A DNA stretch of 64,000 nt, from the NCBI GenBank assembly GCA_900078375.1, contig FLQS01000026.1:1-64000 (forward strand), read 5' to 3'. The translations under genes and the position numbers were made by a program. Below, piece after piece: positions 24,234 to 33,070 of this stretch. The stretch's first letter is position 1, and the number at the start of each line of letters is the position of its first letter. The notes below the pieces were generated by a model. It had not been told where the DNA came from, did no database searches, and saw nothing but the letters and a program-made list of their open reading frames with translations. Source of the stretch: an uncultured Mycobacterium sp. (GTDB lineage: Bacteria > Actinomycetota > Actinomycetes > Mycobacteriales > Mycobacteriaceae).

Positions 24234-26960
24234 TCAGTGGCCTCGGGCGGTCTTGGCACTCATCGCGTTGGCGAGCTGAACCCGCGACCGAACCCCCATT
24301 TTGCGGAAAACCGCACGTAGATGGGTGTTGACGGTATGGACCGATACGCCGAGTGCGGACGCGACGGATTGGTTGGTGTGGCCCTCGCTTACCAGCTGCG
24401 CCACCCGCTCTTCCGCCTTGGTCAGGGCCTCGCGCTGGTCGGCGGGTGCGCCCGCCCGGTTCAGATCCCGTTCCACCCGGCGCAGGTAGTGGTTCGCACC
24501 GAGCCCGGCGAACACATCGTGTGCCTCCGACAGCACCGCCACTGCGGTGTGCCGGTCACCCTTATCCACCAGCACGGCACCGTAGTCGGCCAGTGCTCCG
24601 GCCAACAGCAGGGGCCGCGGTGACTCGCGCAGAATCTTGACCGCACTGCGCAGGGTGGCCGGGTCGCGCGAGACGAAGCCTTCGACCTGCAGCGCCACCC
24701 CCTCGAAACTGGCGACGCCGGAGTTGCGCTCGGCCGCGAGCTTGGCGCGTTCGACTGTCTCGCGGGCGAATTCGTCGTCACCGGCGGCGACGGCGATACC
24801 GGCCTGCACGCGTAGCAGCTCGGGGTTCCTCGGCCACCACGATCGGGATTGCGCCAGTGAGGCCATCAGCGGCTTGAAGATTCGCACGCTGTCCTCGAAC
24901 CGGCCTTCCGCACCGGCGATTCGGCCCTTGATCAACAACATCGGCGGCTGGCGCACCGCGTCGTCGGCGAGGCCGGTCTCCTCGGCCGACTTCAGACGTT
25001 CCCGCGCCAGTGCCAGATCGCCGCGGATCACCGCGACGACGCCCGCGATCAGCCACGCCTCGAACTTGTGGACGTAGGTGCCGATCTCGTCGCACAGGCG
25101 GATCACCGTCAGGGCACCGGCCTCGGCTTCCGCCAAACGCCCAAGCTTGAAGTCCTGCAGCAGTTGGGCGAACACCAGCGACGGCAGGCCGTGTTCGCCC
25201 GGCCTCCCCTTCTCGCCGTGATCGGCCCGCGCCAGCAGCTCTTCGGCTTCCGCGAAGCGGTCCAGCTGTTGCAGCGCCAAGATCTCCCCGGCCAGATACG
25301 TGGTGCCGCCCAGCGCACGGAGCGCCCGGTAGTGCCCGCGTGCCGAAGCGTGCCTGCCTTCGGCGGTGCCCGCCTCGGCCAGCGCCTGTAAGGCCAGCAG
25401 TTGCGTGCGTTCGTCACCGAGCGCACGTCCCCGCGACAGCGCCGCCTCGGCGACCGCGTTGGCCTCCTGGGCGGTGCCTGCCTTGGTGAGCACCAGGGCC
25501 TCGACCGCCGCCAGGCGCGCCTGAAGACGCGGAGACAACGCGGGCCGGGTCCGCGCGTTGACGAGGCGCCGGTCGATCTCGCCGAGCTGACCTGTCAACC
25601 AAAGCGCTTGGGCGGCAAGCGATTGCAGGTGGGCCCGGGCATCGATGTCCGACGTCGCGGCGAGCAGGGTGTCGATGACGGCGACGGCATCATTGCCACG
25701 CTGGGCACGGATCAGGATCTCGGCGCACTGCTCACCGATCTCCATCCGCTGGCTGTCGTCGGGGCCTAGCAAGCCGAAGGCCTCGACGATCAGCGGTGCG
25801 GCCACCGCGGGCATGGTGAGCGAAGTCTGGGCGGCGGCACCGCGGAGGATCTCGACCACCTCGAGGTCGCCGAACCTGGCCCCGGCCCGGGCGTGCGGTG
25901 CGGCGGCGACAACGCCCTTGCCCGATGCCACCAGATACTTCGCGCATCGCAGATGAAGCTCGCGCCGCGCCGCGGCGGGCACATTCTGGTAGGCCGCTTC
26001 GCGAATCAGGTCGTGCGCGAAGACGATGTGGTCGCGATCGTCGGCCAGCAATCCGCGTGCGTGCGCCTCCCTGCGCAAGGCAGCGATCATCATGACGGCG
26101 GGTTCGCCGAGCAATTCGGCCGCGTCGGAGAGGTCGAGCGGCCGGCCCCAGACCGCGGCGAGCTCCACCAACTCACCAGTGCGCGCACCGAGCGATCGCA
26201 GGCGAGCGTCGATCGCGGCGGCGAAGGAGGCTGGAATGTCGTCGGCCGCCAACCCGGCACTGCGCGCCGCGGCCACTCCCGCCAACAGCTGTACCGCCAG
26301 AAACGGGTTACCGCCCACGGCGTGCAAGCGCCTGCGGGTCACACCTTCGGCCGGGCCACCGAGGTAGTCGCACGCGAGCACGTCGAGGGCGACATCGCTC
26401 AGCGGGCCCAGCACCAGTCGATGCCGTTCCACGCCGTCGGCGCCGTCGGCCCTCGTGTCGGACCTGGTGTCGGCAACGTCACGGCTCACGACAAGCCACA
26501 CCACCGGGGATCCGGCTAGCCTGCTCGGCAGTGTGTCGAGGGCGAAGCGGGTGACCGGATCCGCCCACTGGGCGTCGTCGATCACGATCAGTACGGGGGT
26601 TCGGGCCGCGACATCAGCGAGCAGCGAGGCGATGCGGTCGACGAGCCACAACGGCTGGTGATGCAGTGGCGCGAGCACGGCGAAGCTATCGGCGTCCAGC
26701 AGTGGGTTCGATCCCGAACGCAGCGCGACCAGCAGCGGCGCACCCGCCGCGATCTGATGGAGTTCCTCGGCCTTGCCGACTCCGACGGCAAAACCGGTGT
26801 CGGCCGCCTGCACGGCGATGGCTTGCACCAGGGCCGTTTTGCCGATGCCCGCTTCACCGCGCAGGCAGATCACCGCGCCCTGGCCCCCACCGCCGGCCCG
26901 CCGGAGCAATCTCGCCACGGCGGCCAATTCGCCATCTCGGCCCCTCAGCACGTCAACCAT
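24234..26960 (-). CDS. LuxR-family AAA regulator (LAL/MalT type)
   Basis: 908 residues from the ATG at 26960; an in-frame start at 27032 would overlap the divergent gene's start, so it is disfavoured. The N-terminal NTPase has Walker A 'GEAGIGKTALVQA' (35-47) and Walker B 'PVLIVIDDAQWAD', followed by AAA lid sequences. A long helical, TPR-like middle follows ('ALGDERTQLLALQALAEAGTAEG'). The C-terminal LuxR HTH is 'RVAQLVSEGHTNQSVASALG...VNTHLRAVFRKMGVRSRVQL'. Such LALs need ATP and an inducer to activate targets. Targets are unknown; the secreted-protein gene just downstream is a candidate. Confidence 0.92.
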   Translation of the reverse strand: MVDVLRGRDGELAAVARLLRRAGGGGQGAVICLRGEAGIGKTALVQAIAVQAADTGFAVGVGKAEELHQIAAGAPLLVALRSGSNPLLDADSFAVLAPLHHQPLWLVDRIASLLADVAARTPVLIVIDDAQWADPVTRFALDTLPSRLAGSPVVWLVVSRDVADTRSDTRADGADGVERHRLVLGPLSDVALDVLACDYLGGPAEGVTRRRLHAVGGNPFLAVQLLAGVAAARSAGLAADDIPASFAAAIDARLRSLGARTGELVELAAVWGRPLDLSDAAELLGEPAVMMIAALRREAHARGLLADDRDHIVFAHDLIREAAYQNVPAAARRELHLRCAKYLVASGKGVVAAAPHARAGARFGDLEVVEILRGAAAQTSLTMPAVAAPLIVEAFGLLGPDDSQRMEIGEQCAEILIRAQRGNDAVAVIDTLLAATSDIDARAHLQSLAAQALWLTGQLGEIDRRLVNARTRPALSPRLQARLAAVEALVLTKAGTAQEANAVAEAALSRGRALGDERTQLLALQALAEAGTAEGRHASARGHYRALRALGGTTYLAGEILALQQLDRFAEAEELLARADHGEKGRPGEHGLPSLVFAQLLQDFKLGRLAEAEAGALTVIRLCDEIGTYVHKFEAWLIAGVVAVIRGDLALARERLKSAEETGLADDAVRQPPMLLIKGRIAGAEGRFEDSVRIFKPLMASLAQSRSWWPRNPELLRVQAGIAVAAGDDEFARETVERAKLAAERNSGVASFEGVALQVEGFVSRDPATLRSAVKILRESPRPLLLAGALADYGAVLVDKGDRHTAVAVLSEAHDVFAGLGANHYLRRVERDLNRAGAPADQREALTKAEERVAQLVSEGHTNQSVASALGVSVHTVNTHLRAVFRKMGVRSRVQLANAMSAKTARGH

Positions 26961-26961
26961 C

Positions 26962-26976
26962 GCCGTTAATAACGGC
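26962..26976. promoter_or_regulatory. Perfect 15-bp palindrome between luxR-type gene and DUF2237 gene
   Basis: GCCGTTAATAACGGC has 7-bp arms around one base, placed immediately upstream of the regulator's ATG and 42 bp before the DUF2237 ATG. A -10-like GATACT at 27007-27012 lies 6 bp before the DUF2237 start. The palindrome is a plausible operator for one or both genes. Confidence 0.5.
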
Positions 26977-27018
26977 TGACGTGCCTCATCGCTTCCCGCG
27001 TCACGGGATACTTGCACG

Positions 27019-27405
27019 ATGGCTGATCGCAATGTGCTGGGCGGTCCCCTTGAACCGTGCGGAACCGACCCGATGACGGGGTTCTATCGCGATGGCTGCT
27101 GTTCGACGGGCCCGGAGGATGCCGGCCGGCACACCATCTGCGCGGTGGTGACCGCCGAGTTCCTCGAGCACCAGCGCTCAATCGGCAACGACCTGTCGAC
27201 CCCGATGCCGCAGTACCGATTCCCCGGCCTGACCCCCGGCGACCGCTGGTGTGTCACAGCGCTGAACTGGCTGCGCGCCCACACCGACGGCCATGCCGCA
27301 CCGGTGGTGCTGGCTTGCACTCACGAACGGACCCTGGACGTGGTCCCGCTGGAGACGTTGCAGGAGTATGCCGTCGATGTGCCCGACGACATCGGCAGCC
27401 TGTGA
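27019..27405 (+). CDS. DUF2237-family protein
   Basis: 128 residues. The signature 'NVLGGPLEPCGTDPMTGFYRDGCCSTG' at residues 5-31 contains three Cys, and 'GDRWCVTALNWLRA' adds a conserved WC; 'LACTHERTLDVVPLETLQEYAVD' closes the domain. The family is widespread, small and cytosolic with no established activity; the clustered Cys suggest metal binding. A -10-like element 6 bp before the ATG suggests a leaderless mRNA. It abuts the convergent monooxygenase gene. Confidence 0.87.
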   Translation: MADRNVLGGPLEPCGTDPMTGFYRDGCCSTGPEDAGRHTICAVVTAEFLEHQRSIGNDLSTPMPQYRFPGLTPGDRWCVTALNWLRAHTDGHAAPVVLACTHERTLDVVPLETLQEYAVDVPDDIGSL

Positions 27406-28653
27406 TCAGAAGTAACCGTTGGCCGGCGGCCACACGCCGTTGACGACGTAGTTGCCTGCCGCGTGGGCCTTGTAGGCCAGCGGATTGTGGGTCGCGACCG
27501 TGCGGACATTGCGCCAGTGCCGGTCGAGGTTGAGTGCGCGTGCGGTGGCCGACGCCCCGCCGGTGTCGAAGAGCCGTTCGGCCGCGGCCAGGGTGAGCCG
27601 CTCGGCGATGAGCTGTGCCTCGGCAACGACGATCGCCACCCGGGCCAGTTCGTCGGCGTCGCCGATGCGACCGGAGTCCACCAGCACGTCGAGCGCGTCG
27701 GCGGCGTTGAGCACGAGCGCCTCGGCGGCGGACGCATTCGCGGCGATCTCACCGACCGCGTGCAGGGTGAACGGGTCAGCGGCGGCGGTGTCAGCCAGCG
27801 AATGCGACGCCGGACGCGCCTTGTTCTGCACGTACCAGACGGCGTCGTCACGGGCCGCCGCCGCGATACCCGCGGCGACGGCGGCCAGATACAGCTGCAG
27901 GAACGCGGTGCTGTGTCCCAGGTGCTTGCCGTCGGACACGGTGGTCACCTCGTGCGGGCGGACCTCGACATTGGTGAACCGGGTGCCGCCGCTGGCGGTG
28001 GTGCGCTGACCGAAACCCTCCCAGTCGTCGAACAATTCGACCCCGGCGCGGTCGGCCGGCACGATTGCCTGCAGGTCCCGGCCCTCGGCATCGCTCGCCG
28101 AGACCGCGATCAGGTCGGCGAAAAGTGTTCCGGTGGAATAGAACTTGTAGCCGTTGAGCCGCAGGATACCGTCGCCGTCGGCCAGCAGCGTGGTGTCGGC
28201 CCCAGCGGGTGTCTTGCCTTTCGCGTCGGTGATCGCGTTACCGACGATCACTCCGGCGTTGACCCGCGGGAACCACTCCTCGCGTTCGGCTTCGGTGGCG
28301 CGGTTACTGAGAAGGCGCTCGGCGAAACCGAAGTGCGGCCGAAGTGCTTGAGCGACATTGGAACTGCCGCGCGCGATCCGGATGACCGCGGCCAGCACGT
28401 CCCGCACCGAACCACCCGGTCCCCCGTAACGGGTCGGCACTCGAAGGGTCAGCGCACCGGTGCGGCGGATCGCCTCGACGGCGTCGTACTGCAGCACCCG
28501 CTGGCGCTCGGCGGTGGCATCGGTCGAACGCAGGTCCTCGACCACCGCGGTGAGCCGGTCCAGTCGCTCGGCCGGCGTCCCGTCCAGCGGCTTGCTGGTG
28601 AACCTCGGGCGTGGCGCCACCGGGCTGGATGCTTCAGAAGTCTGTGCGGTCAT
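27406..28653 (-). CDS. Acyl-CoA-dehydrogenase-fold flavin monooxygenase (DszC/SfnB-like), organosulfur metabolism
   Basis: 415 residues with acyl-CoA dehydrogenase domains in order: N-terminal helices ('AIRRTGALTLRVPTRYGGPGG'), the beta-barrel ('RLNGYKFYSTGTLFADLIAVSA', 'FDDWEGFGQRTTASGGTRFTNVEV') and a C-terminal four-helix bundle. The catalytic Glu of true dehydrogenases is not evident, as expected for FMNH2-dependent monooxygenases such as DszC (dibenzothiophene) and SfnB-type proteins. It is third in a minus-strand operon, 18 bp after the LLM enzyme, opposite a sulfonate-type ABC importer. Likely role: oxidative release of sulfur from an organosulfur compound; substrate unknown. Confidence 0.78.
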   Translation of the reverse strand: MTAQTSEASSPVAPRPRFTSKPLDGTPAERLDRLTAVVEDLRSTDATAERQRVLQYDAVEAIRRTGALTLRVPTRYGGPGGSVRDVLAAVIRIARGSSNVAQALRPHFGFAERLLSNRATEAEREEWFPRVNAGVIVGNAITDAKGKTPAGADTTLLADGDGILRLNGYKFYSTGTLFADLIAVSASDAEGRDLQAIVPADRAGVELFDDWEGFGQRTTASGGTRFTNVEVRPHEVTTVSDGKHLGHSTAFLQLYLAAVAAGIAAAARDDAVWYVQNKARPASHSLADTAAADPFTLHAVGEIAANASAAEALVLNAADALDVLVDSGRIGDADELARVAIVVAEAQLIAERLTLAAAERLFDTGGASATARALNLDRHWRNVRTVATHNPLAYKAHAAGNYVVNGVWPPANGYF

Positions 28654-28671
28654 GGGCGTTTTGGCAGCCTT

Positions 28672-29700
28672 TCAGCGGTAATGGCTGATGATGTGGTCGG
28701 CAAAGCGGTCCAACTCGGATTCGATCGGCTGGAACTGGAGCATGAACAACTCGATGCCGGCCGCGTGGAAGGCGTCGATCCGCTCGATCACCCGCTCATA
28801 GCTACCGACCAGGCCGGCTAGCGTGCCGCCGTTGGAACCGATGCGCTGGGTGCCGGCGAGCACCTTGTACATGGCGGTGTTCGGATCGGTGCCACTGGAG
28901 ATCTCCGGACGCGATTCGGCATCGATCAGGGCCTGCAGGTGCTCCTCCTCGGCCTTGGCCTCGGCTTCGGTGGGGCGCGCAATCACGAAGGCCGACAACC
29001 CGAATCGCAGCGGTCCGCGGTCGCGGGGCCGAGCCCGCAGATCCTCGATCAGTGCGGTCGTGTCGGCAAGGGGCCTGCCGTTGATGAAGTACACGTCGCC
29101 GTGCGAGGCGCCCAGCGCCCGGCCCGGTTCCGATTCGCCGCCGACGTACACCGGTGGGACGTGCTTGGGAACGGGCCGCACCAAGGCCTGCTGTCCACCC
29201 TTCGGTCCCCCACCGCCACCGATGTCGACATGCTTACCGCTCCACAGATCCAGGACCGTCTGCAACCACTCCTGGGTGTAGGCGTAGCGGTCGTCGTGAG
29301 CCAGCGGATCGATACCCAACGCCTCGAGTTCGGGCAAGAACCAGCCGCTGACCACATTGATCGACAACCTGCCGCCGGAGATGTCGGCGATGTTGGCGGC
29401 AATCTTGGCGAAGACCAGCGGATTGAACAACAGCGGCTTGATCGCCCCGATCAGTTCGATCCGCTCCGTCGCCTCGGCCAACCCCGCAAGGGTGGACCAG
29501 GTTTCCAGGACGTCGTTCTCGGTGTCGCTGGGATGGATGACGTGCTGGGCCACCAATGTCGCGTCATAGCCGCGATCTTCGGCGTGCACAAGCAGATCGC
29601 GAGTGCGCCGATAGCTGGCATCCGGCAGATCGTCGGGGTGCAGGCGGGCACCGTGGTTACCGTAGACCGGCGCCCACACCCCGAACCGTGGGCCGCTCAT
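28672..29700 (-). CDS. LLM-class FMN-dependent monooxygenase, dimethylsulfone monooxygenase SfnG-like
   Basis: 342 residues of the luciferase-like TIM barrel. 'YDATLVAQHVIHPSD', 'NPLVFAKIAANIADISGGRLSINVVSGWF' and 'HDDRYAYTQEWLQTVLDLWSG' are the pattern of SsuD/SfnG enzymes, which use FMNH2 and O2 to split C-S bonds of alkanesulfonates or dimethyl sulfone. 'VPPVYVGGESEPGRALGA' is the phosphate-binding end. ATG overlaps the stop of the glutamine-synthetase-like gene by 4 bp. It needs a flavin reductase, which is not in this operon. Confidence 0.83.
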   Translation of the reverse strand: MSGPRFGVWAPVYGNHGARLHPDDLPDASYRRTRDLLVHAEDRGYDATLVAQHVIHPSDTENDVLETWSTLAGLAEATERIELIGAIKPLLFNPLVFAKIAANIADISGGRLSINVVSGWFLPELEALGIDPLAHDDRYAYTQEWLQTVLDLWSGKHVDIGGGGGPKGGQQALVRPVPKHVPPVYVGGESEPGRALGASHGDVYFINGRPLADTTALIEDLRARPRDRGPLRFGLSAFVIARPTEAEAKAEEEHLQALIDAESRPEISSGTDPNTAMYKVLAGTQRIGSNGGTLAGLVGSYERVIERIDAFHAAGIELFMLQFQPIESELDRFADHIISHYR

Positions 29701-31016
29701 GACGTGGTCAAGTAGCGGTGCCGCTCCCAGTCACTGACATGACTGGTGTAGGCCTGCCATTCGCTTCGAGCGATTGAGACGAAGTCGAGCACCGAGTCCC
29801 TGCCGAGGATCTCCAGGATCGTGTCGTCCTGTTCGGTCAGGGCCAGCGCGGTGCCCAGCGAGTCGGGCAGCGGTGAGCCCTTGCCGTACAGGTTGCCCGT
29901 TCCGGCCGGCGCAGGCGGGCGGCCGGCTTCCAGGCCCGCTACCACCGCGGCCAGTGCCGAGGCGATCAGCCAGTAGGGGTTGGCATCGGAAGCGCCCGAA
30001 CGCAATTCGATACGGGACGCGCCCGGCGACTCCTCCACCAGTGAGCGGATGGCCGCGCTGCGGTTGTCCCGGCTCCAGTTCACGGTGTCGGGGGCGAACG
30101 AGTCCGGCGTGTAGCGCCGGTAGGCGTTGACCGAGTGCGCGCCGAACACGGTGATCGCCGGAAGGTGGTCGAGCAAGCCGGCGATCGCGAGCAGGGTCAG
30201 TTCGCCCTCGTGGCCGTCGGCCGGGGCGAACGCGGGTTCGTCGCCGCGCCACAGCGAGATGTGAAGGTGCGCCGAGCTTCCCGAGTGCTCGGAGAACGGC
30301 TTGGGCATGAAGCTGGCCACCTTGCCGTGCTTACGGGCGACTTCCTTGGTGGCGTACTTCAGTCGCGCGCCGTCGTCGGCGGCGGCCAGCGCGTCGGTGT
30401 ACACCAGGTTCGTCTCCACCTGACCCGGCCCGTATTCGGTCTGCACGCCCTCCAGGCGGGTGAACGCGCCGAGGGTGTCGTGCAGGTCGGAGATCAACGG
30501 ATCCAAGCCGTTGGCGTTCTCCAACGAGTAGGCGTGGATGTCGTTCTGGATCGGCGAGCCGTCGGGCTGCAGCAGATAGAACTCGAACTCGACGCCCACC
30601 TTTGCGGTGTAACCCAGCGAGCCCAGCCGCGCGATCACCCGGCGCAACACCCCACGCGGGTCGAGCAGCGACGGCGTGCCGTCCGGGCGGACGATATCCG
30701 AAATGACATGGCCCACACCGGCACGCCACGGCAGTGGTTTGTACGTCGAGAAATCGGGGATGGCGTGAACGTCGGGATACCCGTCGTCCCAGTTGGTCAG
30801 CCGCAGGCCGTCGATCACGGTACCGTCGGTGTTCCACCCGAGTGCCGCCTCGCAGAACGCGAATCCGTGCTTGGCGCGGTCGATGAATTGCTTTGCCGGG
30901 ATCCGTTTTCCGGCGGCGTGGCCGAAGGGGTCACTCCAGGCCACCTCGATCTCGGTCAGCGAGCCGTCATGCAGGCGCCTCAGCAGCTCGGACTCAGCAT
31001 CGTGCACCTGCGTCAC
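29697..31016 (-). CDS. Glutamine-synthetase-family ligase
   Basis: 439 residues. The N-terminal beta-grasp is followed by the catalytic barrel: 'KVGVEFEFYLL' (metal Glu), 'TEYGPGQVETNL', 'GKVASFMPKPFSEHSGSSAHLHISL' (the GSG-H-x-H region, here GSSAHLH), 'ARRY'-like 'NAYRRYTPDSFAP' and 'SRIELRSGASDANPYW'. The length matches GlnA-like gamma-glutamyl ligases rather than GlnA1. It is the first gene of the operon with two S-oxygenases, which suggests gamma-glutamylation of an amine or amino-sulfonate substrate; this is inference. The divergent ABC operon begins 173 bp away. Confidence 0.82.
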   Translation of the reverse strand: MTQVHDAESELLRRLHDGSLTEIEVAWSDPFGHAAGKRIPAKQFIDRAKHGFAFCEAALGWNTDGTVIDGLRLTNWDDGYPDVHAIPDFSTYKPLPWRAGVGHVISDIVRPDGTPSLLDPRGVLRRVIARLGSLGYTAKVGVEFEFYLLQPDGSPIQNDIHAYSLENANGLDPLISDLHDTLGAFTRLEGVQTEYGPGQVETNLVYTDALAAADDGARLKYATKEVARKHGKVASFMPKPFSEHSGSSAHLHISLWRGDEPAFAPADGHEGELTLLAIAGLLDHLPAITVFGAHSVNAYRRYTPDSFAPDTVNWSRDNRSAAIRSLVEESPGASRIELRSGASDANPYWLIASALAAVVAGLEAGRPPAPAGTGNLYGKGSPLPDSLGTALALTEQDDTILEILGRDSVLDFVSIARSEWQAYTSHVSDWERHRYLTTS

Positions 31017-31034
31017 GGTAGGGGCCTCCTCGGA

Positions 31035-31177
31035 CGTGAGAAATCAAGACGGGTGGCCATCACCCTTTCCCGTGAGCCGGCAGGAGAGAAAGGTTTAGCG
31101 TCGGCGTGAGCGCAATTACCTGGGCAGAGTTTGATTCGCGCTGAGCATAGACATTCACAGCGGGTTCACGCTCACGC
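31035..31177. promoter_or_regulatory. Divergent promoter of the sulfur genes with repeated CGTGAG motifs
   Basis: CGTGAG occurs at 31035-31040, 31071-31076 and 31105-31110 and inverted at 31171-31176. The last two lie in a perfect 9-bp inverted repeat GCGTGAGCG/CGCTCACGC (31104-31112 and 31169-31177). Spacings of 36, 34 and 66 bp are near multiples of helical turns. This is consistent with one regulator controlling both operons. No clear -10/-35 was identified. Confidence 0.45.
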
Positions 31178-31189
31178 AAAGGTGTTGCG

Positions 31190-32039
31190 GTGTCCGTATT
31201 CGTCGACGTCGCACCACCCGACGCCACCCGCCCCCGCAGCGGTAGCAGGTTTCCGGGCTGGCTCACCCGCGTCGCACTTCCCCTGCTCTCACTGCTGGTG
31301 TTCTTCATTGTCTGGCAACTGGCCGCGGCGAGCGGGGTCTGGAACCAGACGTTCGTCCCCTACCCGAGCACGGCGTGGCGGGCCTTCGTCGACGTGTCGA
31401 CCACGCATGACGGTGTCCGCGGCTATGCGGGCTATCTGTTGTGGGAGCACCTGTACATGACGTTGCGGCGGGTGTTCGCCGGTGTCGTCATCGGTGTGGC
31501 CGGCGGCCTCGTGCTCGGCTTGGTGATGGGCTCGGTTCCCTGGGTCCGCAGCGTGCTGGAACCGTGGCTGACGTTCCTGCGGGCCCTGCCGCCGCTGGCG
31601 TACTTCTTCCTGCTGGTCATCTGGCTCGGCATCGACGAGGCACCGAAGGTCACCCTGCTGGCGCTGGCAGCACTGCCGCCCGCCGCGGTGGCCACGACCG
31701 CGGCCGTCGTAGCCGTGCCGGTCAGCCTGGTCGAGGCGGCCAGGGCGCTGGGCGCCTCGCGACGTGATGTCGTGCGCGACATCGTCATTCCCTCGGCCCT
31801 CCCGGAGACGTTCACCGGTATCCGGCTGGCCGTCGGCATGGCCTACTCCTCGGTGGTCGCCGCCGAGTTGTTCAACGGCATTCCCGGTATCGGCGGCCTG
31901 GTCAAGGACGCGAGCAATTACAACAACACCCCCGTCGTGCTTGTCGGCATCTTCGCGATCGGCATTTCGGGGCTCGTGATCGACGGGTCTACTGCGCGCT
32001 GTCGAGCGTCGCGCCGTCCCTTGGAGAGGAAAGGTATGA
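31190..32039 (+). CDS. ABC transporter permease (sulfonate/taurine class), 3' end frameshifted
   Basis: The GTG at 31190 follows AAAGGTG. Six membrane segments and the binding-protein-dependent permease loop 'EAARALGASRRDVVRDIVIPSALPETFTGIRL' (EAA motif) are clear, as is 'AELFNGIPGIGGLVKDAS', typical of SsuC/TauC. After 'GLVIDG' (about 31987) the frame reads STARCRASRRPLERKG and runs into the next gene. Shifting by one base restores the normal permease end 'LLRAVERRAVPWRGKV' and a TGA at 32037-32039 overlapping the next ATG by 4 bp. So one extra base lies near 31985-31988, a real frameshift or a sequencing error. Confidence 0.8.
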
Positions 32040-33070
32040 ACTTTCACAAGCTCATCGCCGTCGCTGCCGCCGCCATCACCATGATCGGCATGGCCGGTTG
32101 CTCGGTCGATCACTCGAACTCGCAGGCGGGCAAGCCGACGCTGCGCATCGGGTACCAGACCTTCCCCAGCGGCGACCTGATCGTCAAGAACAACCGGTGG
32201 CTGGAAGACGCGTTGCCGGACTACAACATCAAGTGGGTCAAGTTCGACTCCGGCGCCGACGTCAACACCGCGTTCATCGCCAAGGAACTCGACTTCGGCA
32301 GCCTCGGTTCCAGCCCTGTTGCCCGTGGACTCTCGGCCCCGCTGAACATTCCCTACAGCGTCGCGTTCGTGCTGGACGTCGCCGGTGACAACGAGGCGCT
32401 GGTCGCCCGCAACGGCAGCGGCATCAACTCCATCGCCGACCTGAAGGGCAAGCGGGTGGCCACCCCGTTCGCCTCGACCGCGCACTACAGCCTGCTCGCC
32501 GCGCTGGCCCAGAACGGGTTGTCGCCCAGCGACGTTCAGCTGATCGACCTGCAGCCGCAGGCGATCCTGGCGGCATGGGAACGCGGTGACATCGAGGCCG
32601 CCTACACCTGGCTGCCGACGCTGGACCAGCTGCGCAAGACCGGTAAGGACCTGATCACCAGCCGGCAACTGGCCAAGGACGGCAAGCCGACCCTGGATCT
32701 GGCCGCGGTGGCGAACTCGTTCGCCAAGGACCACCCCGAGGTCGTCGATGTCTGGCGCAAGCAGCAGGCCAGGGCACTGACCGTCATCCACAGCGATCCC
32801 GCCGCGGCGGCCAAGGCGATCGCCGCCGAAATCGGTTTGTCGCCAGCCGATGTCGAGGGACAGCTCAAGCAGGGTGTGTACCTGAGCCCGCAAGAGGTGG
32901 CCTCACCGCAGTGGCTGGGCAGTGCGGGCAACCCCGGCAATATCGCCGTCAACCTGCAGAACGCGTCGCAGTTCCTCGCCGACCAGAAGCAGATCCCGGC
33001 GCCCGCCCCGCTCAAGACGTTCCAGGACGCCATCTACACCCAGGGTTTGCCTGATGTCATCACCCAGTAA
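32036..33070 (+). CDS. ABC transporter substrate-binding lipoprotein (sulfonate/taurine/nitrate class)
   Basis: 344 residues from the ATG at 32036, with GGAGAGGAAAGG just upstream. The lipoprotein signal is 'LIAVAAAAITMIGMAGCS' (lipobox M-A-G-C, Cys22). The mature part has the NMT1/SsuA-like layout: 'LRIGYQTFPSGDLIVKNNRWLED', 'FIAKELDFGSLGSSP', 'INSIADLKGKRVATPFASTAHYSL', 'AAYTWLPTLDQL'. It delivers an organosulfur or related anion to the permease. Because of the frameshift upstream, the same open frame also runs from 31190, so a permease-binding-protein fusion would be predicted from raw sequence. Confidence 0.87.
   Translation: MNFHKLIAVAAAAITMIGMAGCSVDHSNSQAGKPTLRIGYQTFPSGDLIVKNNRWLEDALPDYNIKWVKFDSGADVNTAFIAKELDFGSLGSSPVARGLSAPLNIPYSVAFVLDVAGDNEALVARNGSGINSIADLKGKRVATPFASTAHYSLLAALAQNGLSPSDVQLIDLQPQAILAAWERGDIEAAYTWLPTLDQLRKTGKDLITSRQLAKDGKPTLDLAAVANSFAKDHPEVVDVWRKQQARALTVIHSDPAAAAKAIAAEIGLSPADVEGQLKQGVYLSPQEVASPQWLGSAGNPGNIAVNLQNASQFLADQKQIPAPAPLKTFQDAIYTQGLPDVITQ

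Noticed and set aside
31017..31189. SAM-type riboswitch upstream of the sulfur ABC operon
   Set aside because: No recognisable SAM-I or SAM-IV core; only inverted CGTGAG motifs.
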